64,000 nt of DNA from an uncultured delta proteobacterium (GTDB lineage Bacteria > Myxococcota_A > UBA9160 > JAFDET01). The position numbers were made by a program, and so were the translations under genes. Below the pieces are notes generated by a model that saw nothing but the letters and a program-made list of their open reading frames with translations, was not told the origin of the DNA and made no database searches. Shown here piece by piece: positions 16,592-26,429 of this stretch (positions are counted from its first letter, which is position 1; every line of letters begins with the position of its first letter). The stretch spans positions 176,531 through 240,530 of the forward strand of contig CAMYLJ010000011.1 of the NCBI GenBank assembly GCA_947259215.1, in the 5' to 3' direction.

Positions 16592-18514
16592 TCAGCGCAG
16601 CGGAATCTCGGGGATCGGGTCGGCGGGAGTGAAGCCGAAGACACGGCCGTAGAAGGCCAGCTCGGCCTCGAGGGCACGCGCGATGTTGTCGGCGCGCCGG
16701 AATCCGTGCTGCTCGCCCTCGAAGGGCAGGTAGGCCACGGGCACACCCTTGGCGCGCAGGGCCGCCACCATGGCCTCCGCCTGGTCCGGCAGCACCACCC
16801 GGTCTTCCAGCCCCTGGAAGAAGATCATGGGGCAGTCCAGGCGCTCGACGTGATGCAGGGGCGAGCGCGCGAGGTAGCGATCGCGCCGCTCGGGCAGGGG
16901 GCCCACCAGACGGTCCAGGTAGCGGCTCTCGAACTTGTGGGTGTCCCGCGCCAGCGCCTCGAGATCCGAGATGCCGTAGTGGCTCGCCCCGGCGCGGAAG
17001 GTGTCGCCGAAGGTGAGCGCGCACAGGGTCGTGTACCCGCCTGCGCTGCCACCACTGATGGCCAGGCGCTCGGCGTCCGCGGCGCCCCGGGCCACCGCGG
17101 CTCGGGCCCCGGCTTCGCAGTCGGCCACGTCGGCCTCGCCCCAGCGCTCGCGCAGGGCGTCCCGGTAGCGACGGCCGTAGCCCGAGCTGCCGCGGTAGTT
17201 GACGTCCAGCAGCGCGAAGCCGCGGCTGGTCCAGAACTGGACCCGCGGGTCGTAGACGGCGGGGCTGGCCGCAGTCGGGCCACCGTGGCTCTTCACGAGC
17301 AGCGGAGGCCGCTCGCTCGTCGGTCCCTCGCACTCCGGGTTGCGCGGCGGGTACAGGAACGCGTGGGCCCGCTCGCCGTCGCTCGTGTCGAACGCGATGG
17401 CCTCGGGCAGCGAGACCCAGGCGGGATCCGGGCGCTGCGCGTCCATCGCACGCACGACCTCGTGGGAGCCGTCGCGCAGATCGAGGCGCACGAGCGACAC
17501 CGGCTCCGTCGGCGAGCCCGCCGCCACCAGCGCCCAGTCCGGCCCCGCGTGGACGTTCCCGAACCAGGTAAAGGGCAGGTCGAAGGGCTCGAGCCGACCC
17601 GCGTCCGGCGCGAGCCGGCCGAGTCGCCAACGACCCGCCTCGCACCACGTACAGACGATCCGATCCGCTCCCGCGAAGGCCCAGGTGCGCAGCCCGAACA
17701 CCCACTGCGGCGTACCGAAATCGGCTTCCCGCTCGCACACCGTCTCCAGCTCGCCGCCCCGCCAGCGGCGCAGGTTCCACCAGCCGCCGGCGTCCGACGC
17801 GAACACCAGATCTCCGGTCGGCGACCAGCCCGGCTGGAAGATCGACTCGTCGGGACCGCCCGCCAGCTGGCGCGCCGGACCGGGCCGCCCGTCGGGTCCG
17901 AGATCGGCCAGCCACAGGCCGCTGCCGTCCCAGGGCATGTTGGGGTGGTCCCAGGCCAGCCACGCCAGGCGATCGCCCGCGGGCGCGGGACGCGGACTGG
18001 CGTAGAAGTCCGCCCCCTGCACCAGCACCTCCGGCTCGGCGAGCCCGTCGCTGGGGAGCGCGACGATCGCGGCCTCGGGCTCGCCCTCGGCGCGCGGGTC
18101 CTCGCACACCGCCAGCAGGCGCTGCCGCAGCGGGTCGGGCGCCGCGTCCGCGAAACGGCGGCCGTCGCCCGGCGTGATCGGGGCCACCCCGCCGTCCAGA
18201 TCGCGCCGGTACCAGCGTTGGTCGCTGAACTCCGCGTACCAGACACGGCCCGCGTCGACCGTGAAGGCGCCGCCGCCGTACTCGTGCACCCGGGTGCGCA
18301 CCGAGCTGGGCGCCGCCAGCAGCTCTTCCACCCCCGCGCCGGCGCGCCAGCGCACGAGCGCGCTCCGCCCCGCCTCGTCCGGCCGACCCTCGGTCCAGTA
18401 GACGTCGGCGCCGTCGCAGACCACGTCGCCCAGCCGGCGACTGCCCGCCGCGACGCCGGACGCGGCGAGGGGCGAAGGCCAGCTCCCGTACGGGAGCACC
18501 CGCGACCGGCTCAC
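16592..18514 (-). CDS. S9-family prolyl oligopeptidase-like serine peptidase
   Basis: This is a 640-residue S9 peptidase. A beta-propeller domain (about 30-390; repeated blades such as QPGWSPTGDLVFASD) is followed by an alpha/beta hydrolase domain. Catalytic residues are S490 in SGGSAGGY, D571 in GLEDRVV and H603 in EGEQHGF. VNYRGSSGYGR (438-448) is typical of the S9C/dipeptidyl-peptidase group. No signal peptide is apparent, so it is probably cytoplasmic. The GTG start overlaps the histidine kinase stop by four bases, so it ends the ilvD-pabB-regulator-kinase operon and may be induced by that two-component pair. A perfect palindrome GCTCCCGTACGGGAGC lies within its first codons. Confidence 0.85.
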   Translation of the reverse strand: MSRSRVLPYGSWPSPLAASGVAAGSRRLGDVVCDGADVYWTEGRPDEAGRSALVRWRAGAGVEELLAAPSSVRTRVHEYGGGAFTVDAGRVWYAEFSDQRWYRRDLDGGVAPITPGDGRRFADAAPDPLRQRLLAVCEDPRAEGEPEAAIVALPSDGLAEPEVLVQGADFYASPRPAPAGDRLAWLAWDHPNMPWDGSGLWLADLGPDGRPGPARQLAGGPDESIFQPGWSPTGDLVFASDAGGWWNLRRWRGGELETVCEREADFGTPQWVFGLRTWAFAGADRIVCTWCEAGRWRLGRLAPDAGRLEPFDLPFTWFGNVHAGPDWALVAAGSPTEPVSLVRLDLRDGSHEVVRAMDAQRPDPAWVSLPEAIAFDTSDGERAHAFLYPPRNPECEGPTSERPPLLVKSHGGPTAASPAVYDPRVQFWTSRGFALLDVNYRGSSGYGRRYRDALRERWGEADVADCEAGARAAVARGAADAERLAISGGSAGGYTTLCALTFGDTFRAGASHYGISDLEALARDTHKFESRYLDRLVGPLPERRDRYLARSPLHHVERLDCPMIFFQGLEDRVVLPDQAEAMVAALRAKGVPVAYLPFEGEQHGFRRADNIARALEAELAFYGRVFGFTPADPIPEIPLR

Positions 18515-19914
18515 GCGGAGGTGCCGGCCGAGCGGCCGGGAAGCTCCACGCGGAAGGTCGACCCGCGGCCGGGCTGCGACTCCACCGAGACGGATCCGCC
18601 GTGGGCGTGGGCGATCTCGCGCACCAGCGAGAGCCCCAGTCCGAAGCCGACCCCCGAACGCGCCGCGTCCACCTTGTGGAAGCGCTCGAAGATGCGCAGG
18701 CACTCGTCCGGGTCGATGCCCACGCCGGTGTCGCGGACCGCGACCGACGCGCCGAGGCCCGAGGCGTCGCTGCCCACCTCGACCCGCACGAGCCCGCCTC
18801 CGGGCGTGAACTTGAGGGCGTTGTGCACCAGGTTGGCGAACAGCTGGTGCAGCCAGGCGGGATCGCCGGAGACGGTCGGCGCCTGCTCGGCGTGCAGCTC
18901 GAGCTTCACGTCGGCCTCCGAAGCCAGGGGCTCGAAGAACTCCACCACGTCGCCCAGCAGCGCGGCGAGATCCACGTCGCAGCGCTGCTCCGGGTCGAGC
19001 CCCGCCTCGGAGTGGGCGAGGCGCAGCATGGCGTCGGTGCCGCGGGCCAGGCGGTCCACCTCCTCCAGCACCTGCCGCAACGCCCGCTCGTACTCCTCGC
19101 CCGCCCGATCCTTCTCGAGCGTGACCTCCACCTGGTTGCGGATGGCGGCCAGCGGCGTGCGCAGCTCGTGGGCGGCGTCACCCGAGAAGCGCCGGATTCG
19201 TGTCACGCTCTCGCGGATGCGGCCCATCATCTCGTTCAGGGTGACCGCCAGCTGGTCGAGCTCGTCGCCGGAGCCGGTGGTGGGCAGCTCCTCGTCCAGG
19301 TGGGAGCCGCTGATGCGCCGCGCGGTGGCCGTGATGCGCTGGATCGGACGCAGGCTGCCCCGAGCCAGCAGCCAGCCCAGCCCCACGGTCACGATCAGGG
19401 CGATGGGCAGCGCCAGCAGGAAGCCGTCGGCGATGAAGTCCGCGTGGCGCGCGAAGCGGCGGCTGTAGATCACCGCCTGCACGAACCCGCCGCGGGTGGA
19501 CGCCGTCATCACGTAGTAGTCGCTGCCGTCGCCCAGGTCCGCCTGCCAGATGTCGTGGCGCACCCGTCCGTCGGCCACCCGGGCGTAGAGGGGCAGCGGG
19601 TCCTCCACCAGCCGCCCGCGGGCGATCAGCAGGTTTCCGGACGGGTCGAAGTACTGGATGCCCAGGCGCAGGTCGCCATCGGAGGCCGACACCTCCCGGT
19701 CGATGGCCTCGGCGATCCGGTCCGGCTCGTCCGGGTGCCGCTTCTCGGCCTCGATCACGTTGCGCACGGGGATCTCGACGATCAGCTCGGCGTCGCGGCG
19801 GATGCGGCCCTCCACGCGATCGTAGACGTAGATGCCGAGCAGCGAGATCGAGACGAAGGTGACGACCGCGTAGCGCAGCGCCCACTTCGCCCCGACGGAG
19901 AGGCGACTCCGCAC
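18511..19914 (-). CDS. Sensor histidine kinase (CusS/EnvZ-like layout)
   Basis: The 467-residue membrane kinase has a first transmembrane helix at about 12-31, a periplasmic sensor (32-160) and a second helix (about 163-185). HAMP follows (RPIQRITATARRISGSH onward), then the dimerisation/phosphoacceptor helix with H249 in SGDAAHELRTPLAA. The ATPase domain has NLVHNALKFTP (N-box), DTGVGID (G1) and GFGLGLSLV (G2). All catalytic boxes are intact. It is co-transcribed with the upstream response regulator (4-base gap) and overlaps the downstream peptidase gene. The periplasmic domain lacks a known ligand signature; relatives sense metals or envelope stress. Confidence 0.92.
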   Translation of the reverse strand: MRSRLSVGAKWALRYAVVTFVSISLLGIYVYDRVEGRIRRDAELIVEIPVRNVIEAEKRHPDEPDRIAEAIDREVSASDGDLRLGIQYFDPSGNLLIARGRLVEDPLPLYARVADGRVRHDIWQADLGDGSDYYVMTASTRGGFVQAVIYSRRFARHADFIADGFLLALPIALIVTVGLGWLLARGSLRPIQRITATARRISGSHLDEELPTTGSGDELDQLAVTLNEMMGRIRESVTRIRRFSGDAAHELRTPLAAIRNQVEVTLEKDRAGEEYERALRQVLEEVDRLARGTDAMLRLAHSEAGLDPEQRCDVDLAALLGDVVEFFEPLASEADVKLELHAEQAPTVSGDPAWLHQLFANLVHNALKFTPGGGLVRVEVGSDASGLGASVAVRDTGVGIDPDECLRIFERFHKVDAARSGVGFGLGLSLVREIAHAHGGSVSVESQPGRGSTFRVELPGRSAGTSA

Positions 19915-19918
19915 CGGG

Positions 19919-20617
19919 CTAGTCCCCGGCGTCGCCGGGGCGCTCCCGCCGACCCAGGTAGTATCCGACGCCCTTCACGGTGTGGATCAGCTTGAGCTCG
20001 AAGCCGCGATCCATCTTCTTGCGCAGATGGTTGATGTGCACGTCGATCAGGTTGGAGTAGCTGTCGAAGTTGTAGCCCCAGACCTTCTCGGTGATCATCG
20101 CCCGCGACACCACCTGCTCCGCGTTCCGCATCAGGTACTCGAGCAGCGCGAACTCCTTGGGTGTCAGGTCGATGGCGCTTCCGGAGCGTTCGACCGTGTG
20201 TCGCTGCACGTCCAGGGTGAGGTCCTCGACCTGGATCCGGCCGTCCAGGGGCTCGCCCAGCCGCCGGCGCGCCACCGCCCGGATCCGCGCCAGCAGCTCC
20301 GCGAAGGCGAAGGGCTTGGGCAGGTAGTCGTCGGCGCCGAGGTTGAGACCCTTGATGCGGTCGCTGGCCTCGCCGCGCGCCGACAGGAAGAGCACCGGGG
20401 TGTCCACGCCGCGCTCGCGCAGCTCCTTCAGGACGGACAGACCGTCGCGCCCGGGCAGCATCACGTCCAGGATCACCAGGTCGTAGCTGCCCCCGACGGC
20501 GCGCTCGAGCCCGCTGTCCCCATCCGCGGCCACGTCCGCGACGAAACCGTTCTCCGCCAGCCCCTTCTGGATGTACTCCCGGGCACCGGCGTCGTCCTCG
20601 ACGTAGAGGATCTTCAC
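19919..20617 (-). CDS. OmpR/PhoB-family response regulator
   Basis: The 232-residue regulator has a receiver domain (1-118) with acidic pocket EDD (7-9), phosphoacceptor D51 (VILDVMLPGRDG), LSAR near 80 and K in LPKPF. The winged-helix DNA-binding domain (about 130-225) ends in the characteristic IDVHINHLRKKMDRG and TVKGVGYYLG. It is paired with the histidine kinase 4 bases downstream. It follows pabB by 6 bases but also has its own promoter-like sequence inside the pabB tail. The start is GTG. Confidence 0.93.
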   Translation of the reverse strand: MKILYVEDDAGAREYIQKGLAENGFVADVAADGDSGLERAVGGSYDLVILDVMLPGRDGLSVLKELRERGVDTPVLFLSARGEASDRIKGLNLGADDYLPKPFAFAELLARIRAVARRRLGEPLDGRIQVEDLTLDVQRHTVERSGSAIDLTPKEFALLEYLMRNAEQVVSRAMITEKVWGYNFDSYSNLIDVHINHLRKKMDRGFELKLIHTVKGVGYYLGRRERPGDAGD

Positions 20618-20623
20618 TGTGGT

Positions 20624-22315
20624 CTAGGGAATAGGCCGGCCGGGCCGGGCGTCAAGGGAGGCCCGTGAACGGGGGCTGAACCGCCGCCCCCGTGGGGGCC
20701 CCGCCGCGAGCGGCGACCTCGCGGCGACGAGAGCCTCCAGCAGCGGCGCCACCTTGTCCCGCGCCTCGGCGTACTCGGCGGCGGCGGTCGAGTCCGCCAC
20801 CACGCCCCCACCGGCGTGGGCCCGCGCCAGGCCCCCGGCGACCACGAGACTCCGGATCACCACCGACAGGTCGGCCCCGCCGCGCGCGTCCAGGTAGCCC
20901 AGGGCGCCCGCGTAGGGACCGCGGCGCACGGTCTCGAGAGCGGTCAGGAGATCCATGGCGGCGAGCTTGGGCGCGCCGGTCATGGAGCCCGGCGGGAAGG
21001 CCGCGCGAACGGCGTCGAGCGCGTCGCGGTCCGGCGCGAGCCGCCCGCTCACCACCGACACCATCTGGAAGACGCGCGCGAAGGCCTCGATCCGGAACAG
21101 CTCCGGCACCTCGACGCTGCCCGTGGCACACACGCGTCCGAGGTCGTTGCGCGCGAGATCCACGATCATCAAGTTCTCGGCTCGGTCCTTGGCGGAGCCG
21201 GCCAGCTCCTCGCCGAGCCGCGCGTCCGCCTCCGGCGAGGAGCCCCGCCGCCGCGTGCCCTTGATCGGGCGGCTCTCCACTCGTCCCTCCGCCGTGACGC
21301 GCAGGAAGCGTTCCGGCGAGCTCCCGACGATCGCCGCCTCGGGCAGCTCCAGGTACGCCGCGAACGGCGCCGGCGTCGCCGCTCGCAGCACCCGGTAGAG
21401 CCGCCACGGATCCCCGTCGAAGGGCACGTCCCAGGTCTGGGTGAGGCACGCCTGGTACACGTCGCCTGCCGCGACGCGCTCCAAGATGGCGTTCACGGCA
21501 TCGAGATACCTCGGCTCCCCGAGAGACTCCGAAGCCCCGCGCGAAGACGGTGCCGCCGAGCCCGCGCACCATCCGGAAGCAGACGCCCGCAAGGGCGACG
21601 CCTTCGGCGTCGCCCGCGAGCCGGTCTCAGCGACAGCGCTATGCAGACTGGGAAGTCGGCCCTCGGCCGACTTCCGATCCTTCTCTTCCCGCAGGCGAGC
21701 GAAGCCATGATATGTGCCCGCGTTCGCCCCGCACCCCACCGCCGCGCCGATCTCCTCCGCCGCCGCCGAGGCCCGGGCCTGGGCCTCGGCGAGATCTTCG
21801 CCGTAGCCCAGTCCGACCGCCCAGGCGGCGCCGGTGGCGTGGTCGAAGGCCAGGAGGCGATCCACCCACAGCAGGGTCAGGTCGGGCAGGCCCAGGTCGT
21901 CCGGCGGCGGCGGGGCCAGGCGTTCGAAGCCGCTGGCGAGCTCGTAGCCCAGGTAGCCGACGGCGCCTCCGACGAAGGGCAGCGTGCCGTCGGCGCGGGG
22001 CGCGGGGGCCAGCAGCTCGCGCGCGCATTCCAGCGGGTCGCCGGCCCGCTCGTGCACGCCCGGCGCCAGGTCCGGGCGCACCTCGCGACGCACCTCGAGC
22101 CGGTGCCAACAGCCGTCCGGGCTGGCAAAGCCGCGCAGCACGGCCCACGGATCCGCCCCGACGAAGGAATGGCGCGCCAGCGGGTGCGCGCGCAGCGCGC
22201 TGTCCAGCAGCCACGGGACGCCCCGGTCGCGCAACGCCTCGAGGCATTCCAGGGCATCCGACACCGCCAGCGGTCGACGCGCGTGTGCCGCGACGACAGG
22301 CGCGCGCTCAGTCAC
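20624..22315 (-). CDS. pabB: Aminodeoxychorismate synthase component I (PabB) with repeat-derived insertion
   Basis: This 563-residue chorismate-binding enzyme combines chorismate and ammonia to aminodeoxychorismate for folate. PIKGTRRRG contains the Lys that marks PabB; anthranilate synthase has Ala at that site. Other motifs are [46 protein letters not shown] and GALGYLD. Between the N- and C-terminal halves (about residues 205-270), a basic, Ser/Ala-rich stretch is partly encoded by a 112-base repeat element inserted in frame. A tail of about 30 residues beyond the usual end is also unusual. The gene overlaps ilvD by 8 bases. No pabA glutaminase is nearby. Confidence 0.88.
   Translation of the reverse strand: MTERAPVVAAHARRPLAVSDALECLEALRDRGVPWLLDSALRAHPLARHSFVGADPWAVLRGFASPDGCWHRLEVRREVRPDLAPGVHERAGDPLECARELLAPAPRADGTLPFVGGAVGYLGYELASGFERLAPPPPDDLGLPDLTLLWVDRLLAFDHATGAAWAVGLGYGEDLAEAQARASAAAEEIGAAVGCGANAGTYHGFARLREEKDRKSAEGRLPSLHSAVAETGSRATPKASPLRASASGWCAGSAAPSSRGASESLGEPRYLDAVNAILERVAAGDVYQACLTQTWDVPFDGDPWRLYRVLRAATPAPFAAYLELPEAAIVGSSPERFLRVTAEGRVESRPIKGTRRRGSSPEADARLGEELAGSAKDRAENLMIVDLARNDLGRVCATGSVEVPELFRIEAFARVFQMVSVVSGRLAPDRDALDAVRAAFPPGSMTGAPKLAAMDLLTALETVRRGPYAGALGYLDARGGADLSVVIRSLVVAGGLARAHAGGGVVADSTAAAEYAEARDKVAPLLEALVAARSPLAAGPPRGRRFSPRSRASLDARPGRPIP
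20628..20655 (-). promoter_or_regulatory. Putative promoter for the two-component genes
   Basis: On the minus strand, TTGACG (20655-20650), a 16-base spacer and TATTCC (20633-20628) lie within the last codons of pabB, 10 bases before the response-regulator GTG. This could uncouple the regulator from ilvD-pabB. Confidence 0.45.
21593..21704 (-). repeat. 112-base structured repeat, copy inside pabB
   Basis: This is the reverse-strand counterpart of the element at 26430-26541. It has two hairpins: an 11-bp stem (21651-21675, loop of three) and a 10-bp stem (21593-21615, loop of three). It is read through in the pabB frame without a stop, adding about 37 residues in the interdomain linker. Confidence 0.8.
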
Positions 22316-23993
22316 AGACCGCGCCCTTGGCGGCGCTGCCCACCAGCCGGGCGTACTTGGCCAGGGCGCCGCGCGTGTAGCGCGGCTCCGGTGCGCGCAC
22401 CTCCGCCAGCCGCGCGCGCAGCTCGGCGTCGGACACGTCCACCTCGAGCCGGCGCTCGCCCGGGTCGATCAGGATGCGGTCGCCGTCGCGCAAGGCGGCG
22501 ATCGGGCCGCCGCGCACCGCCTCGGGGGCGATGTGGGCCACCATGTAGCCGTGGGTCGCGCCGGAGAAGCGCCCGTCGGTGATGAGCGCCACGTCGGCAC
22601 CGAGGCCGGCCCCCTTCACGGCGGCGGTCACGGCCAGCATCTCGCGCATCCCGGGGCCGCCCGCCGGGCCTTCGTTCCGGATCACGATCACGCTCTGCTT
22701 CGCGATGCGGCCGGCGGTCACCGCTGCCATCGCGGCTTCCTCGTCCTCGAACACGCAGGCGCTGCCGTCCACGCGCCGGAGATTCCCGCCCGCGGTCTTC
22801 ATCACCGCGCCGTCGGGGGCCAGGTTGCCGCGCAGCACCACGATGCCGCCCTCGGCCATGAGCGGCGAGTCCGCCGGCTGCACCACGTCCTGTCCGGACG
22901 GCAGCGACGCGCCCTCGAGGTTCTCGCCCAGGCTGCGGCCCGTCACCGTGAGCGCCTCCCCGTCCACGAGCCCGTGATCGAGCAGCTCGCGCAGGATGAC
23001 CGGGACGCCGCCGATCCGGTCCAGATCCGTCATCACGTACTTCCCGAACGGACGCAGGTTGCACAGATGGGGCGTGCGCCGACTGATGCGGTCGAAGTCG
23101 TCCAGGTCGAGCTCCACCCGCGCCTCGTGAGCGATGGCCAGCAGGTGGAGGACGGCGTTGGTCGAGCCGCCCAGCGCCATCACCAGCGCGATCGCGTTCT
23201 CGAACGCCGAGCGGGTCAGGATCCGGCTCGGGCGCAGGTCGGCCTCGAGACAGCGGACGGTCGCTGCGCCCGTCTCGCTGGCGAGTGCGACGCGCCGCTC
23301 GTCGGGATTCGGCACCGAGGCGGAGCCCGGCAGCGCCATGCCCAGGGCCTCGCTGACCGCGGCCATGGTGTTGGCCGTGAACATCCCGGCGCACGAGCCC
23401 GTCGAGGGGCACGCGGCGCGCTCCAGCTCGAGCAGGTCGTCGTCGCTCATCTGGCCGGCGGCGTGGGCGCCGACCGCCTCGAAGACGTCCTGGATGTTCA
23501 CGTCGCGGCCGTGGAAGCAGCCCGGCAGGATCGTGCCGCCGTAGAGAAAGATCGAAGGCACGTCGAGGCGCGCGCAGGCCATCAGCATGCCCGGCAGGCT
23601 CTTGTCGCAGCCGGCGATGGTGACGAGCGCGTCCAGGCGCTCCGCGTGCATCACCAGCTCGACCGAGTCCGCGATCACCTCGCGCGACACGAGCGACGCG
23701 TGCATGCCCTCGTGCCCCATGGAGATGGCGTCGGAGACGGCGATCGTGTCGAAGCGCAGCCCCACGGCCCCGGCCTCGACGACGCCGCGCTTGGCGTTGT
23801 CCGCCTGCACGCCGAGGTTCATGTTGCAGGGGGTCACCTCGTTGGCGGCGGCGGCGATCCCGACCTGGGGCTTGGCGAAATCCTCCTCCGAGAAGCCGAC
23901 GGCGCGCAGCATGGCGCGGGCCGGGGCCCGCTCGGGGCCCTCGGTCACCTCGCGGCTGCGGGGCTTCGGGAGCGTACGTTTCGGGCTCGTCAT
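22308..23993 (-). CDS. ilvD: Dihydroxy-acid dehydratase IlvD
   Basis: The 561-residue enzyme dehydrates 2,3-dihydroxy acids to 2-oxo acids in branched-chain amino acid synthesis. Fe-S ligands are visible as C56 (TPCNMN), C129 (AGCDKS) and C201 (STGSCAGMF). Other family blocks are [33 protein letters not shown] and GHIAPEA-like [13 protein letters not shown]. Length matches the family (about 560). The ATG follows GGAGGAC. The -10 box TATACT overlaps the divergent MFS promoter. It heads the minus-strand operon leading into pabB and the two-component system. Confidence 0.95.
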   Translation of the reverse strand: MTSPKRTLPKPRSREVTEGPERAPARAMLRAVGFSEEDFAKPQVGIAAAANEVTPCNMNLGVQADNAKRGVVEAGAVGLRFDTIAVSDAISMGHEGMHASLVSREVIADSVELVMHAERLDALVTIAGCDKSLPGMLMACARLDVPSIFLYGGTILPGCFHGRDVNIQDVFEAVGAHAAGQMSDDDLLELERAACPSTGSCAGMFTANTMAAVSEALGMALPGSASVPNPDERRVALASETGAATVRCLEADLRPSRILTRSAFENAIALVMALGGSTNAVLHLLAIAHEARVELDLDDFDRISRRTPHLCNLRPFGKYVMTDLDRIGGVPVILRELLDHGLVDGEALTVTGRSLGENLEGASLPSGQDVVQPADSPLMAEGGIVVLRGNLAPDGAVMKTAGGNLRRVDGSACVFEDEEAAMAAVTAGRIAKQSVIVIRNEGPAGGPGMREMLAVTAAVKGAGLGADVALITDGRFSGATHGYMVAHIAPEAVRGGPIAALRDGDRILIDPGERRLEVDVSDAELRARLAEVRAPEPRYTRGALAKYARLVGSAAKGAVCD

Positions 23994-24015
23994 GGGGTCC
24001 TCCGGAGAAGCGGAC

Positions 24016-24025
24016 AGTATAGAAT
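24016..24025. promoter_or_regulatory. Overlapping divergent -10 boxes, ilvD and MFS
   Basis: AGTATAGAAT reads TATACT on the minus strand toward ilvD and TAGAAT on the plus strand toward the MFS gene. The two boxes share bases, so the promoters should compete. Confidence 0.5.
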
Positions 24026-25565
24026 GCGGCCCCGATGTCGCCCCCGGACCGACGCCAGCACGCCCGTGGTGGTCTACGTCTTCAACTTCCTCGATCGCCA
24101 GATCATCTCCATCCTGGCCGAGGAGATCCGCCGGGACCTCGGACTCGGGGACGCGCAGATCGGCTTCCTGTACGGCACCGCGTTCGCGGTCTTCTACGCC
24201 ATCTTCGGAATCCCCCTCGGCCGGCTGGCGGACGTCTGGAACCGGCGCAGCCTGATCGCCGTGGGCCTGGCGGTGTGGAGCGGGATGACCGCGGTCTCCG
24301 GGCTGGCGCGGAGCTTCGGGCAGCTCGCCGCCGCGCGGATCGGGGTCGGCGTGGGCGAGGCGAGCGCCACCCCGGCCGCGTTCTCCATGCTGTCGGACTA
24401 CTTCCCGCCAGCCCGGCGCGCGACGGTGCTCGCCATCTACTCGAGCGGGATCTACATCGGCGGCGGCCTCGGGCTCGGGATCGGTGGGCTCGTGGTGGAC
24501 CGCTGGAACGAAGCCTTTGCCGGGGGCCCGGCTCCCTTCGGGCTGCGCGGCTGGCAGGTCGCCTACCTGGTGGTGGGTCTGCCCGGGCTCGCGATCGCGC
24601 TGTGGGTGCGCAGCCTGCGCGAGCCCGTCCGCGGGCAGGCCGACGGCGTCGCGACGACGCCCGAGTCGCATCCTCTGCGGATCTTCGCCCGGGAGCTGCG
24701 CGCCGTACTGCCGCCCCTCACGCTCTGGCACCTGGCGAGCGTGGGCGCCGGACGCGCCGGGATCGCGCGCAATCTCGGCGGCGCCGCCGCCATCGCCGCC
24801 GGGGCTGCGGCGCTCGTCGCCGTCACCGGGGATCGGGCCCAGTGGTCCGCGCTCGCAGTCGGTCTCTACGCCGCCGTCTCGTGGGCCCAGTCCCTGCGCA
24901 GGAGCGAGCCCGAGACCTTCGATCACATCTTCCGCACGCGCTCGCTCGCGCTCGCGGCCTTGGGGTTCTCGTTCCTGGCGTTCACGGGCTACGGCATCGG
25001 GTTCTGGGTGCCGCCCTTCGTGCAGCGCATCCACGGCGTGTCGGCCGCGGAGTCGGGCCTGGTGCTGGGTGCCACGGCCGCCGTGGCCGGCTGGCTCGGC
25101 GTGACCCTGGGCGGGATCCTGGCCGACCGCTGGCGGCTCACGCGGCCCACGGGCCGGCTGCGAGTGGGGATGCTGGCGGCCGTCGCTCCCATTCCGCTGG
25201 TGGCGTGGTTCGCCACCAGCGCGGACGTGCGGATCGCCTACGCGCTCAACTTTCCCATGAGCGTGCTGGCAGCCATGTGGATCGGCGCCGCAGCCTCGAC
25301 GGTGCAGGACCTGGTGCCTCCCCGCATGCGCGGAACCGCATCCGCCGCCTACCTGATGGTGATCACCTTCGTCGGGCTCGCCCTCGGCCCCTACGGCATC
25401 GGCAAGGTGAGCGCCGTGACCGGGAGCCTGCGCACGGGGCTGCTCGCGGCCCTCGTGGCCAATGGCCTGGCGTGCGCGCTGCTCGTGGCCGCCGCACGCC
25501 ACCTCGCCGCCGACGAGGCCACCCTGCGCGCCGTCCCCGGCGATCCCGCGGATCCGCTAGCCTAG
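24024..25565 (+). CDS. MFS transporter, spinster-like, with damaged N-terminus
   Basis: This major facilitator permease has about 12 transmembrane helices. Family signs are [20 protein letters not shown] at the end of helix 1, [10 protein letters not shown] (the helix 2-3 loop) and [15 protein letters not shown] (helix 4-5). This is the pattern of the spinster/sugar-phosphate-like MFS group. Helix 1 is too short. The in-frame ATG (24024) lies inside the -10 box, while the better-placed ATG (24035) reads [10 protein letters not shown] in another frame. A small deletion near 24055-24070 would explain both. Otherwise the frame is open to the TAG at 25563-25565. The substrate is unknown. Confidence 0.75.
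   Translation: MRPRCRPRTDASTPVVVYVFNFLDRQIISILAEEIRRDLGLGDAQIGFLYGTAFAVFYAIFGIPLGRLADVWNRRSLIAVGLAVWSGMTAVSGLARSFGQLAAARIGVGVGEASATPAAFSMLSDYFPPARRATVLAIYSSGIYIGGGLGLGIGGLVVDRWNEAFAGGPAPFGLRGWQVAYLVVGLPGLAIALWVRSLREPVRGQADGVATTPESHPLRIFARELRAVLPPLTLWHLASVGAGRAGIARNLGGAAAIAAGAAALVAVTGDRAQWSALAVGLYAAVSWAQSLRRSEPETFDHIFRTRSLALAALGFSFLAFTGYGIGFWVPPFVQRIHGVSAAESGLVLGATAAVAGWLGVTLGGILADRWRLTRPTGRLRVGMLAAVAPIPLVAWFATSADVRIAYALNFPMSVLAAMWIGAAASTVQDLVPPRMRGTASAAYLMVITFVGLALGPYGIGKVSAVTGSLRTGLLAALVANGLACALLVAAARHLAADEATLRAVPGDPADPLA
25558..25563 (+). promoter_or_regulatory. -10-like box TAGCCT, DHH gene
   Basis: TAGCCT overlaps the MFS stop codon and lies 6 bases before the DHH ATG, predicting a leaderless transcript. 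Confidence 0.45.
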
Positions 25566-25569
25566 GCCG

Positions 25570-26421
25570 ATGCGAAGGGTCTGCTTCTACCACGCCGGCT
25601 GCCCCGACGGCTTCGGAGCCGCCTGGGCGGTGCAGCGTGCCTGGGACGGAGACGGCAGCTTCGTCGCCCGGGGACACGACGACGGGCTGCGCGCGAGCAA
25701 CTACGTCGGCAACCTCGTCGTGTTCGTGGACATCGCGCCGCCCAACCGGATCGCGCGCGAGCTGGGAGACGCCGCGGCGCAGCTCGTCATCCTCGACCAT
25801 CACGTCTCGTCGCGGGACCGGCTGGCCGGCGATCCGGAGCTCGAGAACGCACTCGCCGCCGCCGGACACACGATCGTCTTCGATCTCGGCCGATCGGGCG
25901 CCGTGCTGGCCTGGCAGCACTTCCATCCCGGCGAGCCGGTTCCGGACCTGCTGCGCTACGTGGAGGACCAGGACCTCTGGAACTGGAAGCTGCCCCACTC
26001 CGAGGAGGTAAACGCCGCCCTCGGCTCGTACCCCCGCCGCTTCGAGGTCTGGGACGAGCTGGCGCAGCAGCCGGTGGAGGTGCTGGCCCGGGAAGGCGAG
26101 CCCATCGTGCGCGCGAATCGGATCGAGGTGGAGCGCGCGCTCCAGGGCGTGCATCCCGCCCGCCTCGGCGGCCTGCGGGTCGAGGCGGTGAACGCGCGCC
26201 ACCTGCGCAGCGCCATCGGTCACGAGCTGGCCAAGCGCGCCGCCTACGGCTCGGCGTGTGGAATGATCTACCGGGTGGTGGGCGAGCGGGTCGACGCCTC
26301 GCTCTACTCGATCGGCGACCTCGACGTGGCCCGCATCGCGGCGGGCTACGGCGGGGGCGGGCACCGCAACGCGGCCGGCTTCTCGGTGCGCCTGCGGGAC
26401 TGGATCGACGACTTCGTCTAG
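25570..26421 (+). CDS. DHH-family phosphoesterase
   Basis: The 283-residue protein belongs to the DHH/DHHA1 superfamily, metal-dependent enzymes that cleave phosphodiester or phosphoanhydride bonds. HAGCPDGFGAAWA (8-20) gives the first Asp, FVDIAPP a second, and ILDHHVS the DHH motif. A DHHA1-type glycine loop GYGGGGHRNAAGFSV is near the C-terminus. This layout resembles oligoribonuclease- or cyclic-dinucleotide-degrading members, but the exact substrate is unknown. It starts 4 bases after the MFS stop with no ribosome binding site. Confidence 0.85.
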   Translation: MRRVCFYHAGCPDGFGAAWAVQRAWDGDGSFVARGHDDGLRASNYVGNLVVFVDIAPPNRIARELGDAAAQLVILDHHVSSRDRLAGDPELENALAAAGHTIVFDLGRSGAVLAWQHFHPGEPVPDLLRYVEDQDLWNWKLPHSEEVNAALGSYPRRFEVWDELAQQPVEVLAREGEPIVRANRIEVERALQGVHPARLGGLRVEAVNARHLRSAIGHELAKRAAYGSACGMIYRVVGERVDASLYSIGDLDVARIAAGYGGGGHRNAAGFSVRLRDWIDDFV

Positions 26422-26429
26422 CCGCTGAA

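Noticed and set aside
18482-18497. Perfect palindrome GCTCCCGTACGGGAGC
   Set aside because: It lies in the first codons of the peptidase gene and is short enough to arise from GC-rich codons; no second copy was seen.
16706-19995. Long plus-strand open frames opposite the S9 peptidase and kinase
   Set aside because: They have no motifs, are Arg/Gly/His-rich, and lie fully antisense to well-supported genes.
22308-25502. Long minus-strand open frame continuing upstream of ilvD across the MFS gene
   Set aside because: The part above 23993 lacks motifs, mirrors the MFS codons and runs through the divergent promoter; ilvD begins at 23993.
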